Notes under the pieces: model-generated | Told to the model about the DNA's origin: nothing | Seen by the model: the letters and a program-made list of their open reading frames with translations, nothing else | The model's database searches: none | Position numbers and translations under genes: made by a program | Assembly (NCBI RefSeq): GCF_016918855.1 | Contig: NZ_JADKYB010000017.1 | Coordinates: 124,001-188,000, forward strand | From: Actinacidiphila acididurans | GTDB lineage: Bacteria; Actinomycetota; Actinomycetes; Streptomycetales; Streptomycetaceae | Length of the DNA: 64,000 nucleotides | Direction of reading: 5' to 3' | Shown: positions 34,362 through 42,524 of the stretch, one piece after another | Position numbering within the stretch: position 1 is the stretch's first letter | Layout: the number at the start of each line of letters is the position of its first letter

Positions 34362-35452
34362 GCGACAGGAACCTGGCAGGAGGGGCCGCGGCCGGCCCCT
34401 GCGGGGAGCCCTCCCTGGAGGCACACGGCCGGCGGCGGACGGAAAGGCGCGGGAAGTTGCGAGCGACAGTGCGCGGGCGGATCGCAGTCGCGGCCATTGC
34501 GGCGGCATGCGCGCTGGCGGTCACCGCCGTGCTGGTGCCGGCCGGCCGGGGGCAGGCCGCCGCGGGCAAGGGCGCGGCGGAAGGCCGTACCCAGGCGCCC
34601 GTCGGCGCGGCGGCGCGGCGGGCGCCGGCCGAGGGGCCGGCGGGACCGCGGGACGACTGCTCGGCGAGTTTGAACCCGGCCTCGGGCAGCACCGACGGCG
34701 CCGCGGTAGCCCGGATCAGGGCGCGCGGCCGGCTGCTGGTCGGCGTGGACCAGAACAGCTACCTGTGGGGCTTCCGGGACCCCGCCACCGGCCGGCTGGC
34801 CGGGTTCGACATCGACATCGTCAAGGCGATCGCGCAGGACGTCCTCGGGGACTCCTCGAAGGTGCAGTATCTGACCGTGCCCACCTCGCAGCGGATCCAG
34901 GCGATCACCGACCACCGGGTCGACATGGTGGTGCGGACCATGACCGTCAACTGCGCGCGCGCCGCACAGGTCGCCTTCTCCGTGCCCTACTTCACGGCCG
35001 GCCAGCAGCTCCTGACCGCCAAGGACTCCCCCGTCACCGGCTTCGACGACAGCCTCAAGGGGCGCCGGGTGTGCACCGCGAAGGGCTCCACCGGCCAGAG
35101 CGCGCTGGACGCCGCACCGCACGGCGCGCGCATACTGGCCCTGGACAACCAGCTCGACTGCCTGGTGCGGCTGCAACTGGGACAGGCCGACGCGGTGTTC
35201 ACCGACAACGCGCTGGCCGCAGGACAGGCCGCGCAGGACCCCACGACGCACCTGGTCGGACAACCCGTCACCCGGGAGCCGTACGGTGTGGCCATGAACC
35301 TGGCCGACGACGACCTCGTACGGCGTGTCAACCAGGTGCTGGCGCAGTACGAGTCGGGCGGTGCGGACAGCGCGTGGATGCAGTCGTACCGCACCTGGCT
35401 CGCCAAGGAACTGCCGGGCATCACCGGGCCGCCGGCCCCGGTGTACCGATGA
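34358..35452 (+). CDS. glnH: GlnH-like extracytoplasmic amino-acid-binding protein
   Basis: 364 residues from GTG 34358, overlapping the glnX stop by four bases. After a basic N-terminus, the hydrophobic stretch RIAVAAIAAACALAVTAVLVPA acts as signal or anchor. There is no good lipobox, unlike the mycobacterial lipoprotein. The mature region is a family 3 solute-binding protein: IRARGRLLVGVDQNSYLWGFRDPATGRLAGFDIDIVKAIAQDVLG, VDMVVRTMTVNCARAAQVAFSVPYF, and DAVFTDNALAAG. In the mycobacterial system GlnH binds Asp, Glu or Asn and signals through GlnX. No amino-acid permease or ATPase genes lie nearby, which supports a sensory rather than transport role. Confidence 0.8.
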   Translation: MSDRNLAGGAAAGPCGEPSLEAHGRRRTERRGKLRATVRGRIAVAAIAAACALAVTAVLVPAGRGQAAAGKGAAEGRTQAPVGAAARRAPAEGPAGPRDDCSASLNPASGSTDGAAVARIRARGRLLVGVDQNSYLWGFRDPATGRLAGFDIDIVKAIAQDVLGDSSKVQYLTVPTSQRIQAITDHRVDMVVRTMTVNCARAAQVAFSVPYFTAGQQLLTAKDSPVTGFDDSLKGRRVCTAKGSTGQSALDAAPHGARILALDNQLDCLVRLQLGQADAVFTDNALAAGQAAQDPTTHLVGQPVTREPYGVAMNLADDDLVRRVNQVLAQYESGGADSAWMQSYRTWLAKELPGITGPPAPVYR

Positions 35453-35479
35453 CGGGCGGACGCACAGGAAGAGGGTGTG

Positions 35480-36763
35480 ATGGCGGTCGCGGGACCGGTG
35501 ATGGGCCGGGAGGAGGTGGACCGTGCCCTGGCGCGGCTGGGGGCCGAGCACGAGGCGGTCGAGTCCTCCCTGCTGGCGCTCCAGGACCACTCGGGCCGCC
35601 GGCTGCTGGAGGGCGCCGAGCTGACCGGTGTCACCAAGGAGCGGTGGGCCGCCACGGACGCGGCGATCTCCGCGCTGTGGACGCACTTCGAGGCGTACAC
35701 GGACGCGCTGCACGCCGCCCGTGAGCTGCGGGCCCGGCGCCGCTGGCCGACCCAGACGGAATTGACGCGGCTCACCGAGCTGCTGCGCGGCGACGGGGTG
35801 ACCGTTACCGGCGCCGCCGTGCCCGACCACGCCCGCTCGCTGACCGGCCCGGCCCGGCTGACCGAACAACTCAGCCTGGAGAAGCTGCTGGCGCGGATGA
35901 ACGCCTGGTACGACCAGGCGATGGAGACGGTGGCCGCCGCCGACTCCGTGTGGTCCGCGCTGCCCGCCCGGATAGACCTGCTGGCCGCCGAGACCCAGCG
36001 GGTGCGCTCGCTGGCCCAGTCGGTGGGCGTCCGGCCCGGCACCCACCCGTCCGGCGACGACCTGGAACACCTGGTCCGGGAGCTGGCCGAGTTGCGGGCC
36101 CGTACGGTCTCCGACCCGCTGGCCTTCTGGCAGCCGGTGCCCGCGCCCGGCCGGCCCGACGTTTCCCGCTACGAGCAGGCCGGACGGCAACTGGAGGAGA
36201 TCCGCCGCGAGGTCGAGGCGGTGCTGCACGTACGCGACGACGCAGAGCACCGGCTCGTCCGGCTGCGCGACGTGCTCTCCCGCGCCGACCGGACACTGAC
36301 CGAGGCCCGCGGCGCCCGCGTCGAGGTGCTGTCCAAGATCCTCGCCTCGGACGTGCCCGCGGTCAGCGGCCCGGCCGCGGCGCTGCACGAACAGCTCGCC
36401 GCGGCCGAGGAGTTCGCCCGTACCGCGCAGTGGCACCGGCTCTCGCCGCTGCTCGACGGCCTGGAGCAGACCGCCGACGAGGAACTGCTGCGCGCCCGCG
36501 ACTCGTTGAGCGCGGTCACCGCGCCGCTGGCGGTCCGCGCCGAGCTGCGCGGCCGGCTGGACGCGTACCGGGCCAAGGTGGCGCGCCTGGGCATGGCCGA
36601 GGACCCGGTGCTGATCGAGCGCTACGACCAGGCGCGGCGGCTGCTGTGGAGCGCGCCGTGCGACCTGGCCGCCGCCGACCGCGCGGTGCAGCGCTACCAG
36701 CAGGCGGTCACCGAGATCGGCAGCACCCCGCGGACCCCGACCGACCGCAGGGGGCCCGCGTGA
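35480..36763 (+). CDS. Helical/coiled-coil protein of unknown function in the GlnX-GlnH-PknG cluster
   Basis: 427 residues from ATG 35480; GTG 35477 directly before it is also possible. The ribosome site is GGAAGAGGG. The sequence is almost entirely charged amphipathic helix: ARLGAEHEAVESSLLALQDHSGRRLLEGAE, AETQRVRSLAQSV, and a long segment from about residue 235 (YEQAGRQLEEIRREVEAVLHVRDDAEHRLVRLRDVL). Heptad-like patterns suggest coiled coils. No signal peptide, membrane helix or catalytic motif is seen. I do not recognise the family. Its position between the glutamate-sensing pair and the kinase suggests a cytoplasmic adaptor or scaffold; this is inference only. Confidence 0.7.
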   Translation: MAVAGPVMGREEVDRALARLGAEHEAVESSLLALQDHSGRRLLEGAELTGVTKERWAATDAAISALWTHFEAYTDALHAARELRARRRWPTQTELTRLTELLRGDGVTVTGAAVPDHARSLTGPARLTEQLSLEKLLARMNAWYDQAMETVAAADSVWSALPARIDLLAAETQRVRSLAQSVGVRPGTHPSGDDLEHLVRELAELRARTVSDPLAFWQPVPAPGRPDVSRYEQAGRQLEEIRREVEAVLHVRDDAEHRLVRLRDVLSRADRTLTEARGARVEVLSKILASDVPAVSGPAAALHEQLAAAEEFARTAQWHRLSPLLDGLEQTADEELLRARDSLSAVTAPLAVRAELRGRLDAYRAKVARLGMAEDPVLIERYDQARRLLWSAPCDLAAADRAVQRYQQAVTEIGSTPRTPTDRRGPA

Positions 36764-36959
36764 CGCGGAGAACCGGGGCCGAAGTGCCCGGTCGGGCCGG
36801 AGGCATCAACGGGGCGGGCACCGAAGTGGCGCGTCCCGTACGGATGACCGGAACCGTACACACGCCGAAACGCGCGGGACGAGAACCGTTCGGTGCCACG
36901 CTTACGTCTGCACGGTCGAGAGGGCCGCAGGTTCAGGGGAAAGGCTGAGGGGGACAACC

Positions 36960-39773
36960 GTGAGCAGCAAGTGCCAACGGCCCGGTTGCGGCGGGACCAT
37001 GGAGGACATGGGCAGCGGGGAGCTGTACTGCGACACCTGCGGACTGGCGGCCCAGCCGGCCGCCGCGCCGGCGGCGCAGAACCGGGCCGGTGCCGGACCG
37101 CTCGGCGCGGGGGCGGCGGGAGTCGCGGGCGCCGCGGTCGCGGCGGGCTCCGCGACGGCGGCAGCGGCCGGTGCCCCGGGCGCGGCGGCGAACCTGCCGT
37201 CCGCGCGGACCGGCTCGGACTCCGGCCGGTCCGGTTCGCAGTCCTCGCGGTCCTCCCGGTCCTCCTCCCAGTCGTCGCGCCGGTCGGTCTCCGGCCGGCT
37301 GTCGCAGGGGCTCAGCGGCGGCACCGTGGGCCGCTCGGTGTCGGTACGCAGCAGCAAGAGCGGCAACAGCGGCCCGGCGCGCGGCAAGCTGGGCGCCGGC
37401 CTTGTCGCGGTGCCGACGGTGCCGCGGCCCGATCCCGCCGCCATGGTGCTGGCCAACCCCGAGGTGCCCGAGCGCAAGCGGTTCTGCAGCCGCAGCGAAT
37501 GCGGGGCGCCGGTGGGCCGCGGCCGCGGTGACCGGCCGGGGCGTACGGAGGGCTACTGCACCAAGTGCGGGCACCCGTACTCCTTCACGCCCAAGCTGCG
37601 GCCCGGCGACGTGGTGCACGGCCAGTACCACGTGGTGGGCTGCCTGGCGCACGGCGGCCTGGGCTGGATCTACCTGGCGGTGGACCGCGCGGTCTCCGAC
37701 CGGTGGGTGGTGCTCAAGGGCCTGCTGGACACCGGCGACGAGGACGCGCTGGCGGCCGCGGTCTCCGAACGCCGCTTCCTGGCGGAGATCGAGCACCCCA
37801 ACATCGTGCGCATCTACAACTTCGTCGAGCACCTGGACCAGCGCACCGGCACCCTCGACGGCTACATCGTGATGGCCTACGTGGGCGGCAAGTCGCTCAA
37901 GGAGATCGCCAACGAGCGGCGCGGCGCGGACGGAAGGCGCCAGCCGCTGCCGGTCGCGCAGGCCATCGCGTACGCGGTGGAGGCGCTGGAGGCGCTCGGC
38001 CACCTGCACAGCCGCAACCTGCTCTACTGCGACTTCAAGGTCGACAACGCCATCCAGACCGAGGACCGGCTCGAACTCATCGACATGGGCGCGGTCCGGC
38101 GGATGGACGACACCGAGTCGGCGATCTACGGCACGGTCGGCTACCAGGCGCCCGAGGTCGCCGAGGTGGGCCCGTCGGTCGCCTCCGACCTGTACACGGT
38201 CGCCCGCACCCTCGCGGTGCTCACCTTCGACTTCCAGGGCTACACCACCGTCTTCGCCGACAGCCTGCCGGACCCGGCCAACATCGAGGTGTTCCAGCGG
38301 TACGAGTCCTTCTACCGGCTGCTGGTGCGGGCCACCGACCCCGACCCGGGCAAGCGGTTCGCCTCCGCCGAGGAGATGGCCGACCAGCTCCTGGGCGTGC
38401 TGCGGGAGGTCGTCGCGCTGGAGACCGGGCAGCCCCGGCCGGCCCTGTCCACCCTGTTCGGGCCCGAACTGCGCGTGGTGGACACCGAACTGGTCCGGCC
38501 GGTCAACGGCGACACCTCGACGCTGGGCGCCGCGGCGCGCGGCCGCGGCAAGGGCGCCCGCGCGGGCGCTCCGGCGGTGGCCGCCCTGCCCGGTGGCGCG
38601 CCCGCCGCGGCGGGTACGGCCATCAGTGCCGGCGCCGCGCCCGGTACGGCCCCCGCGGCCGTCTCCGGCGCCGCCCCGGCCGTGTGGGGCCCGGCCCGGC
38701 CCGTGGTGTCCCGGCTGGACTCCGCACAGGCCGTCCTCGCCCTGCCGGTGCCGCACGTGGACCCCGGTGACCCCAACGCGGGCTTCCTGGCGGGCCTGTC
38801 CGCCGCCGCCCCCGCCGAGTTGCTGGTGGCGCTCCAGTCGGCGCCCGAGGACTCGGTGGAAAGACGGCTGCGCGAGGTACGGGCCCGGCTGGAGCTGGGC
38901 GACGCGGCGGGCGCGCTCGGCGTCCTGGAGTCGCTGGACGGCTCGGGAGGCGGCGGTGCGGGGGCCAATGGCTCGGGGCCCAACTCAGGGGCCAGCAGCT
39001 CAGGTGCCAGCGGCTCGCGCGGCTCCGGCGGTCCGGGCGCCGGCTCCGGTGCTCCCGAGGCCGGCGCCGACTGGCGGGTGGTGTGGCACCGCGGCCTGGC
39101 CGCGCTGTGCGCCGGCGACCAGGAGACGGCGGCGCTCAGCTTCGACGCGGTCTACGACGCCTTCCCGGGCGAGCCCGCCCCGAAGCTGGCGCTCGGCATA
39201 TGTGCCGAGGTGCTGGGCCAGCTCGACAACGCCGCCGAGTACTACCGCCTGGTGTGGGCCACCGACCACAGCTATGTGAGCGCCGCGTTCGGCCTGGCCA
39301 GGGTGCTGCTGCGGGCCGGCGACCGGTCAAAGGCGGTGGAGGCGCTGGAATCGGTGCCGGAGGCGTCCATCCACTTCACCGCCGCCCGGGTGGCGTCCGT
39401 ACGAGCCCGGCTGCGCGACCGCGCGCCCACGGAGCCGCTGCTGACCGACCTGTACGCGGCCTCCCGGCAGGTGGAGGCGCTGCAGCGGCAGGGCCTGGAC
39501 TCCGACCGGCGCGAGCAGCTGGCCACCGAGGTGCTCGGCACCGCCCTGGACTGGGTGCTGGCCGGCCGCTCCGGCGAGAGCGCGCCCGGCGCCATGGGCG
39601 CGCCCGTGCCCGGCCTGACCGGCGGCGTCCTGGGCGCCGATCTCAGCGAGCGCGGCCTTCGGTTCGGCCTGGAGAGCTCCTACCGGGTGCTGGCCAGGCT
39701 GGCCACCGACGGCAGTACGAGGATCGAACTGGTGGAGCGCGCCAACCGCTTCCGCCCCCGGACGTGGGTGTGA
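36960..39773 (+). CDS. pknG: PknG-type serine/threonine protein kinase with two N-terminal zinc ribbons
   Basis: 937 residues from GTG 36960 (GAGGGGG upstream). Order: an N-terminal zinc ribbon (Cys5, 10, 24, 27), an Ala-rich then Ser/Arg-rich linker (about 30-140), the PknG rubredoxin-like metal site (Cys176, 181, 200, 203), the kinase domain, and a C-terminal TPR region. Kinase residues: Lys253 in VVLKGL, the catalytic loop YCDFKVDN (Asp358, Asn363) in place of HRD, and the metal Asp375 in LIDMGAV. The match to mycobacterial PknG is close (CLAHGGLGWIYLAVDR; KLALGICAEVLG in the TPR part). PknG phosphorylates FHA regulators of 2-oxoglutarate dehydrogenase and glutamate metabolism. The phosphatase gene begins three bases after the stop. 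Confidence 0.92.
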   Translation: MSSKCQRPGCGGTMEDMGSGELYCDTCGLAAQPAAAPAAQNRAGAGPLGAGAAGVAGAAVAAGSATAAAAGAPGAAANLPSARTGSDSGRSGSQSSRSSRSSSQSSRRSVSGRLSQGLSGGTVGRSVSVRSSKSGNSGPARGKLGAGLVAVPTVPRPDPAAMVLANPEVPERKRFCSRSECGAPVGRGRGDRPGRTEGYCTKCGHPYSFTPKLRPGDVVHGQYHVVGCLAHGGLGWIYLAVDRAVSDRWVVLKGLLDTGDEDALAAAVSERRFLAEIEHPNIVRIYNFVEHLDQRTGTLDGYIVMAYVGGKSLKEIANERRGADGRRQPLPVAQAIAYAVEALEALGHLHSRNLLYCDFKVDNAIQTEDRLELIDMGAVRRMDDTESAIYGTVGYQAPEVAEVGPSVASDLYTVARTLAVLTFDFQGYTTVFADSLPDPANIEVFQRYESFYRLLVRATDPDPGKRFASAEEMADQLLGVLREVVALETGQPRPALSTLFGPELRVVDTELVRPVNGDTSTLGAAARGRGKGARAGAPAVAALPGGAPAAAGTAISAGAAPGTAPAAVSGAAPAVWGPARPVVSRLDSAQAVLALPVPHVDPGDPNAGFLAGLSAAAPAELLVALQSAPEDSVERRLREVRARLELGDAAGALGVLESLDGSGGGGAGANGSGPNSGASSSGASGSRGSGGPGAGSGAPEAGADWRVVWHRGLAALCAGDQETAALSFDAVYDAFPGEPAPKLALGICAEVLGQLDNAAEYYRLVWATDHSYVSAAFGLARVLLRAGDRSKAVEALESVPEASIHFTAARVASVRARLRDRAPTEPLLTDLYAASRQVEALQRQGLDSDRREQLATEVLGTALDWVLAGRSGESAPGAMGAPVPGLTGGVLGADLSERGLRFGLESSYRVLARLATDGSTRIELVERANRFRPRTWV

Positions 39774-39776
39774 CCG

Positions 39777-41069
39777 ATGGCAGCACAGTCCGACCCGACC
39801 GCCTCCACGGCCCCGCCGGCCGCCCGCCCCGCTCCCCCGCTTCTCTGCCCGGACTGCGGGGAACCGCTGGAGCAGACCGACCGCTATTGCGGCGGGTGCG
39901 GCCTGAACCTGGCCGCGCCCAGGACGCCGGAACCGCGTCCGGCACCCGCGCCGGCCGCCGGGTCCATGGCCCCGCCCGCGACCGCTACCGCTACCGGGCC
40001 GACGGCACCTGACGGCCCGAGCCCCGACGAGACCGGCTCCTTCGTGCTGGCCCCGCCGCAGGGGACGCAGGGCGACAGCGACACCTTGGCGCTGGGTCTG
40101 GTGGCCCGGCTGTCCGACCCGCGTGAGGAGGAGTCGCCGGCGCCGGCGGCCGGCCAGGCGGTGTGCGTGGCCTGCGGGGTCGGCGGAGTGGACGACGACG
40201 GCTACTGCGAGCACTGCGGGCACGCCCAGCCGCGCCAGCGCGACCACCAGGAGCAGGAGTTGGAGGGCGTGGCCGCGGTCAGCGACCGGGGGCTGCGGCA
40301 CCACCGCAACGAGGACGCCTTCGTGGTGGCCACCGCCTCACTGCCCGACGGCACCCCCGCGGTCGCCGCCGTGGTCTGCGACGGCGTGTCCACCGCGCAC
40401 CGCCCGGACGACGCCTCGGCCGCCGCTTCGGTGGCGGGCGGCGAATCGCTGCTGGCCGCCCTGGAACGCGGCACGGGCGCCGAGGAGGCGATGCGCGGCG
40501 CGCTGCTGGCCGCCTTCGACGCGGTGACCGCGCTGGCCGACGAGGACGACCCGGCGGCCCGCCCGCACCACAACGCACCCGCCTGCACCTGTGTGAGCGC
40601 GGTGGTCACCGGGCCGGTGTTCACCGTCGGCTGGATCGGTGACAGCCGCGCGTACTGGATCCCCGACGACCGCAGCCGGCCGCCCGCGCGGCTGACCGAG
40701 GACGACTCCTGGGCGGCCCGGATGGTCGCCGCGGGACTGATGACGGAGGCCGAGGCGTACGCAGACGCGCGCGCGCACGCCATCACCGGCTGGCTGGGCG
40801 CCGACGCGGTGGAGGTCGATCCGCACGTGGCGGCCTTCCGGCCGGAGGGGCCCGGGGTGATCGTGGTGTGCACCGACGGGCTGTGGAACTACGCGGAATC
40901 GGCGGCCGAGATGGCCGAGGTGGTGCTGCCGGACGCGCGCAGCCGGCCGCTGGCGAGCGCCCGGGCGCTGCTGGGTGTCGCGCTGGACGGCGGCGGCCAC
41001 GACAACGTGACGGTCGCGGTGCTGCCCTTCCCGGCCACCGTGTCCAGGGCGGGAATTCCGTCCGCCTAG
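39777..41069 (+). CDS. PP2C-family protein phosphatase with two zinc ribbons
   Basis: 430 residues. Zinc ribbon 1 (Cys24, 27, 38, 41), a Pro/Ala linker containing DETGSFVLAPP (84-94), and zinc ribbon 2 (Cys130, 133, 144, 147) precede a PP2C catalytic domain from about residue 160. Metal-binding motifs are intact: SDRG...HRNEDAF, VVCDGVS, GWIGDSRAYW, VCTDGLW, and HDNVTVAVL. It should dephosphorylate Ser/Thr-phosphorylated proteins, most likely PknG or PknG targets given the 3-base gap. Zinc ribbons of the same style occur in the kinase and the FHA protein, suggesting the three assemble. The enzyme is cytoplasmic, with no signal or membrane segment. Confidence 0.9.
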   Translation: MAAQSDPTASTAPPAARPAPPLLCPDCGEPLEQTDRYCGGCGLNLAAPRTPEPRPAPAPAAGSMAPPATATATGPTAPDGPSPDETGSFVLAPPQGTQGDSDTLALGLVARLSDPREEESPAPAAGQAVCVACGVGGVDDDGYCEHCGHAQPRQRDHQEQELEGVAAVSDRGLRHHRNEDAFVVATASLPDGTPAVAAVVCDGVSTAHRPDDASAAASVAGGESLLAALERGTGAEEAMRGALLAAFDAVTALADEDDPAARPHHNAPACTCVSAVVTGPVFTVGWIGDSRAYWIPDDRSRPPARLTEDDSWAARMVAAGLMTEAEAYADARAHAITGWLGADAVEVDPHVAAFRPEGPGVIVVCTDGLWNYAESAAEMAEVVLPDARSRPLASARALLGVALDGGGHDNVTVAVLPFPATVSRAGIPSA

Positions 41070-41125
41070 CCGGCCGGCGCCGGGGGGCGGGGCTTTGCGA
41101 GGGTTCTTAAGGAGCGCAGGAAGCG

Positions 41126-42457
41126 ATGGCCAATCTTTCCAAGTCGAACGTGCCGCAGTTCTCGGTCGACGTGTACCAGAACGAATACCTGCCCGAGGGT
41201 GCCGCTGAGGTCAACGCCATCGTGACGGTCACCGCCACCGGCGGCGGCACCACCGGCGGCCAGCCGCTGTCCGGCGCCGGGAATCCGGCCGCCGCGGGCG
41301 TGGTGATCATGGTGGACTGCTCGGGCTCGATGGAGTATCCGCCGACCAAGATGCGCAACGCGCGCGACGCCACCGCGGTGGCCGTGGACGCCCTGCGCGA
41401 CGGCACCTCCTTCGCCATCGTGGCCGGCACCCATGTGGCGCGCGAGATCTACCCGGCGGACGGCGGCCTGGCCGTCGCCAGTGCCGCCACCCGGCACCAG
41501 GCCAAGCAGGCGCTGCGCAAGCTCTCCGCGGGCGGCGGCACCGCGATCGGCACCTGGCTGCGGCTGGCCGACAAGCTGCTGGCCACGTCGGACGTGACGA
41601 TACGTCACGGCATTCTGCTCACCGACGGCCGCAACGAGCACGAGAAGCCTGAGGACCTGCGCGACACCCTGGACGCCTGTGCCGGCCGCTTCACCTGTGA
41701 CGCGCGCGGGGTCGGCACCGACTGGGAGGTCAAGGAGCTGACCGGGATCGCCTCGGCGCTGCTCGGCTCGGTCGACATCGTGGCCGACCCGGCGGGCCTG
41801 GCCGCCGACTTCCAGGCGATGATGGAGAACGCGATGGGCAAGGAGATCGCGGACGTGGCGCTGCGGCTGTGGACGCCGCAGGGCTCCGAGATCGCCTTCG
41901 TCAAGCAGGTCGCGCCCACGGTGGAGGATCTGACGGCGCGTCGTACCGAGGCGGGTCCGCGGGCCGGGGACTACCCCACCGGCTCGTGGGGCGACGAGTC
42001 CCGCGACTACCACATCAGCGTCCGGGTGCCGCCTGCCGAGGTGGGCCAGGAGCGGCTGGCCGCCCGCGTCTCGCTGGTGCTGCCGGCCGCCGACGGCACC
42101 GCGGAGACCCTCGGGCAGGGGCTGGTGCGGGCGCTGTGGACCGACGACATGGCCGCCTCCACCCGGATCAGCCCGCAGGTCGCCCACTACACCGGGCAGG
42201 CCGAGCTGGCCCAGGTCATCCAGCAGGGCCTGGAGGCGCGCAAGGCCGGCGACCTGGACAGCGCCACCGCGAAGCTGGGCCGCGCGGTGCAACTGGCCAG
42301 CGCCTCCGGCAACGAGGACACCGCCAAGCTGCTGGCAAAGGTGGTCGACGTGGTCGACGCCGCGAGCGGTACTGTGCGGCTGAAGGCGAAAGTCGCCGAC
42401 GCCGACGAGATGACCCTGGAGACGCGGTCGACCAAGACCGTACGCGTGAAGAAGTGA
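41126..42457 (+). CDS. vWA-domain protein (TerY-like) of the PknG module
   Basis: 443 residues. A short beta region precedes a von Willebrand factor A domain with an intact metal-ion-dependent adhesion site, VDCSGSM (Asp64, Ser66, Ser68), the GGTAIGTWL threonine and LLTDGRNE. A C-terminal beta domain and a short helical tail (about 380-420) follow. AAGGAG is placed well before ATG 41126. vWA proteins encoded with a kinase and PP2C recur in actinobacteria (the TerY-P triads described in comparative genomics). They are thought to be metal-dependent assembly platforms. There is no signal peptide, so it acts in the cytoplasm. It lies 56 bases after the phosphatase gene. Confidence 0.88.
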   Translation: MANLSKSNVPQFSVDVYQNEYLPEGAAEVNAIVTVTATGGGTTGGQPLSGAGNPAAAGVVIMVDCSGSMEYPPTKMRNARDATAVAVDALRDGTSFAIVAGTHVAREIYPADGGLAVASAATRHQAKQALRKLSAGGGTAIGTWLRLADKLLATSDVTIRHGILLTDGRNEHEKPEDLRDTLDACAGRFTCDARGVGTDWEVKELTGIASALLGSVDIVADPAGLAADFQAMMENAMGKEIADVALRLWTPQGSEIAFVKQVAPTVEDLTARRTEAGPRAGDYPTGSWGDESRDYHISVRVPPAEVGQERLAARVSLVLPAADGTAETLGQGLVRALWTDDMAASTRISPQVAHYTGQAELAQVIQQGLEARKAGDLDSATAKLGRAVQLASASGNEDTAKLLAKVVDVVDAASGTVRLKAKVADADEMTLETRSTKTVRVKK

Positions 42458-42524
42458 CTGCCTGCTGCGCAGTGCTCGCACACGACCTGTGAGCCGCCCG
42501 GCGCGGCGGAGGGGGGCCGGCATC

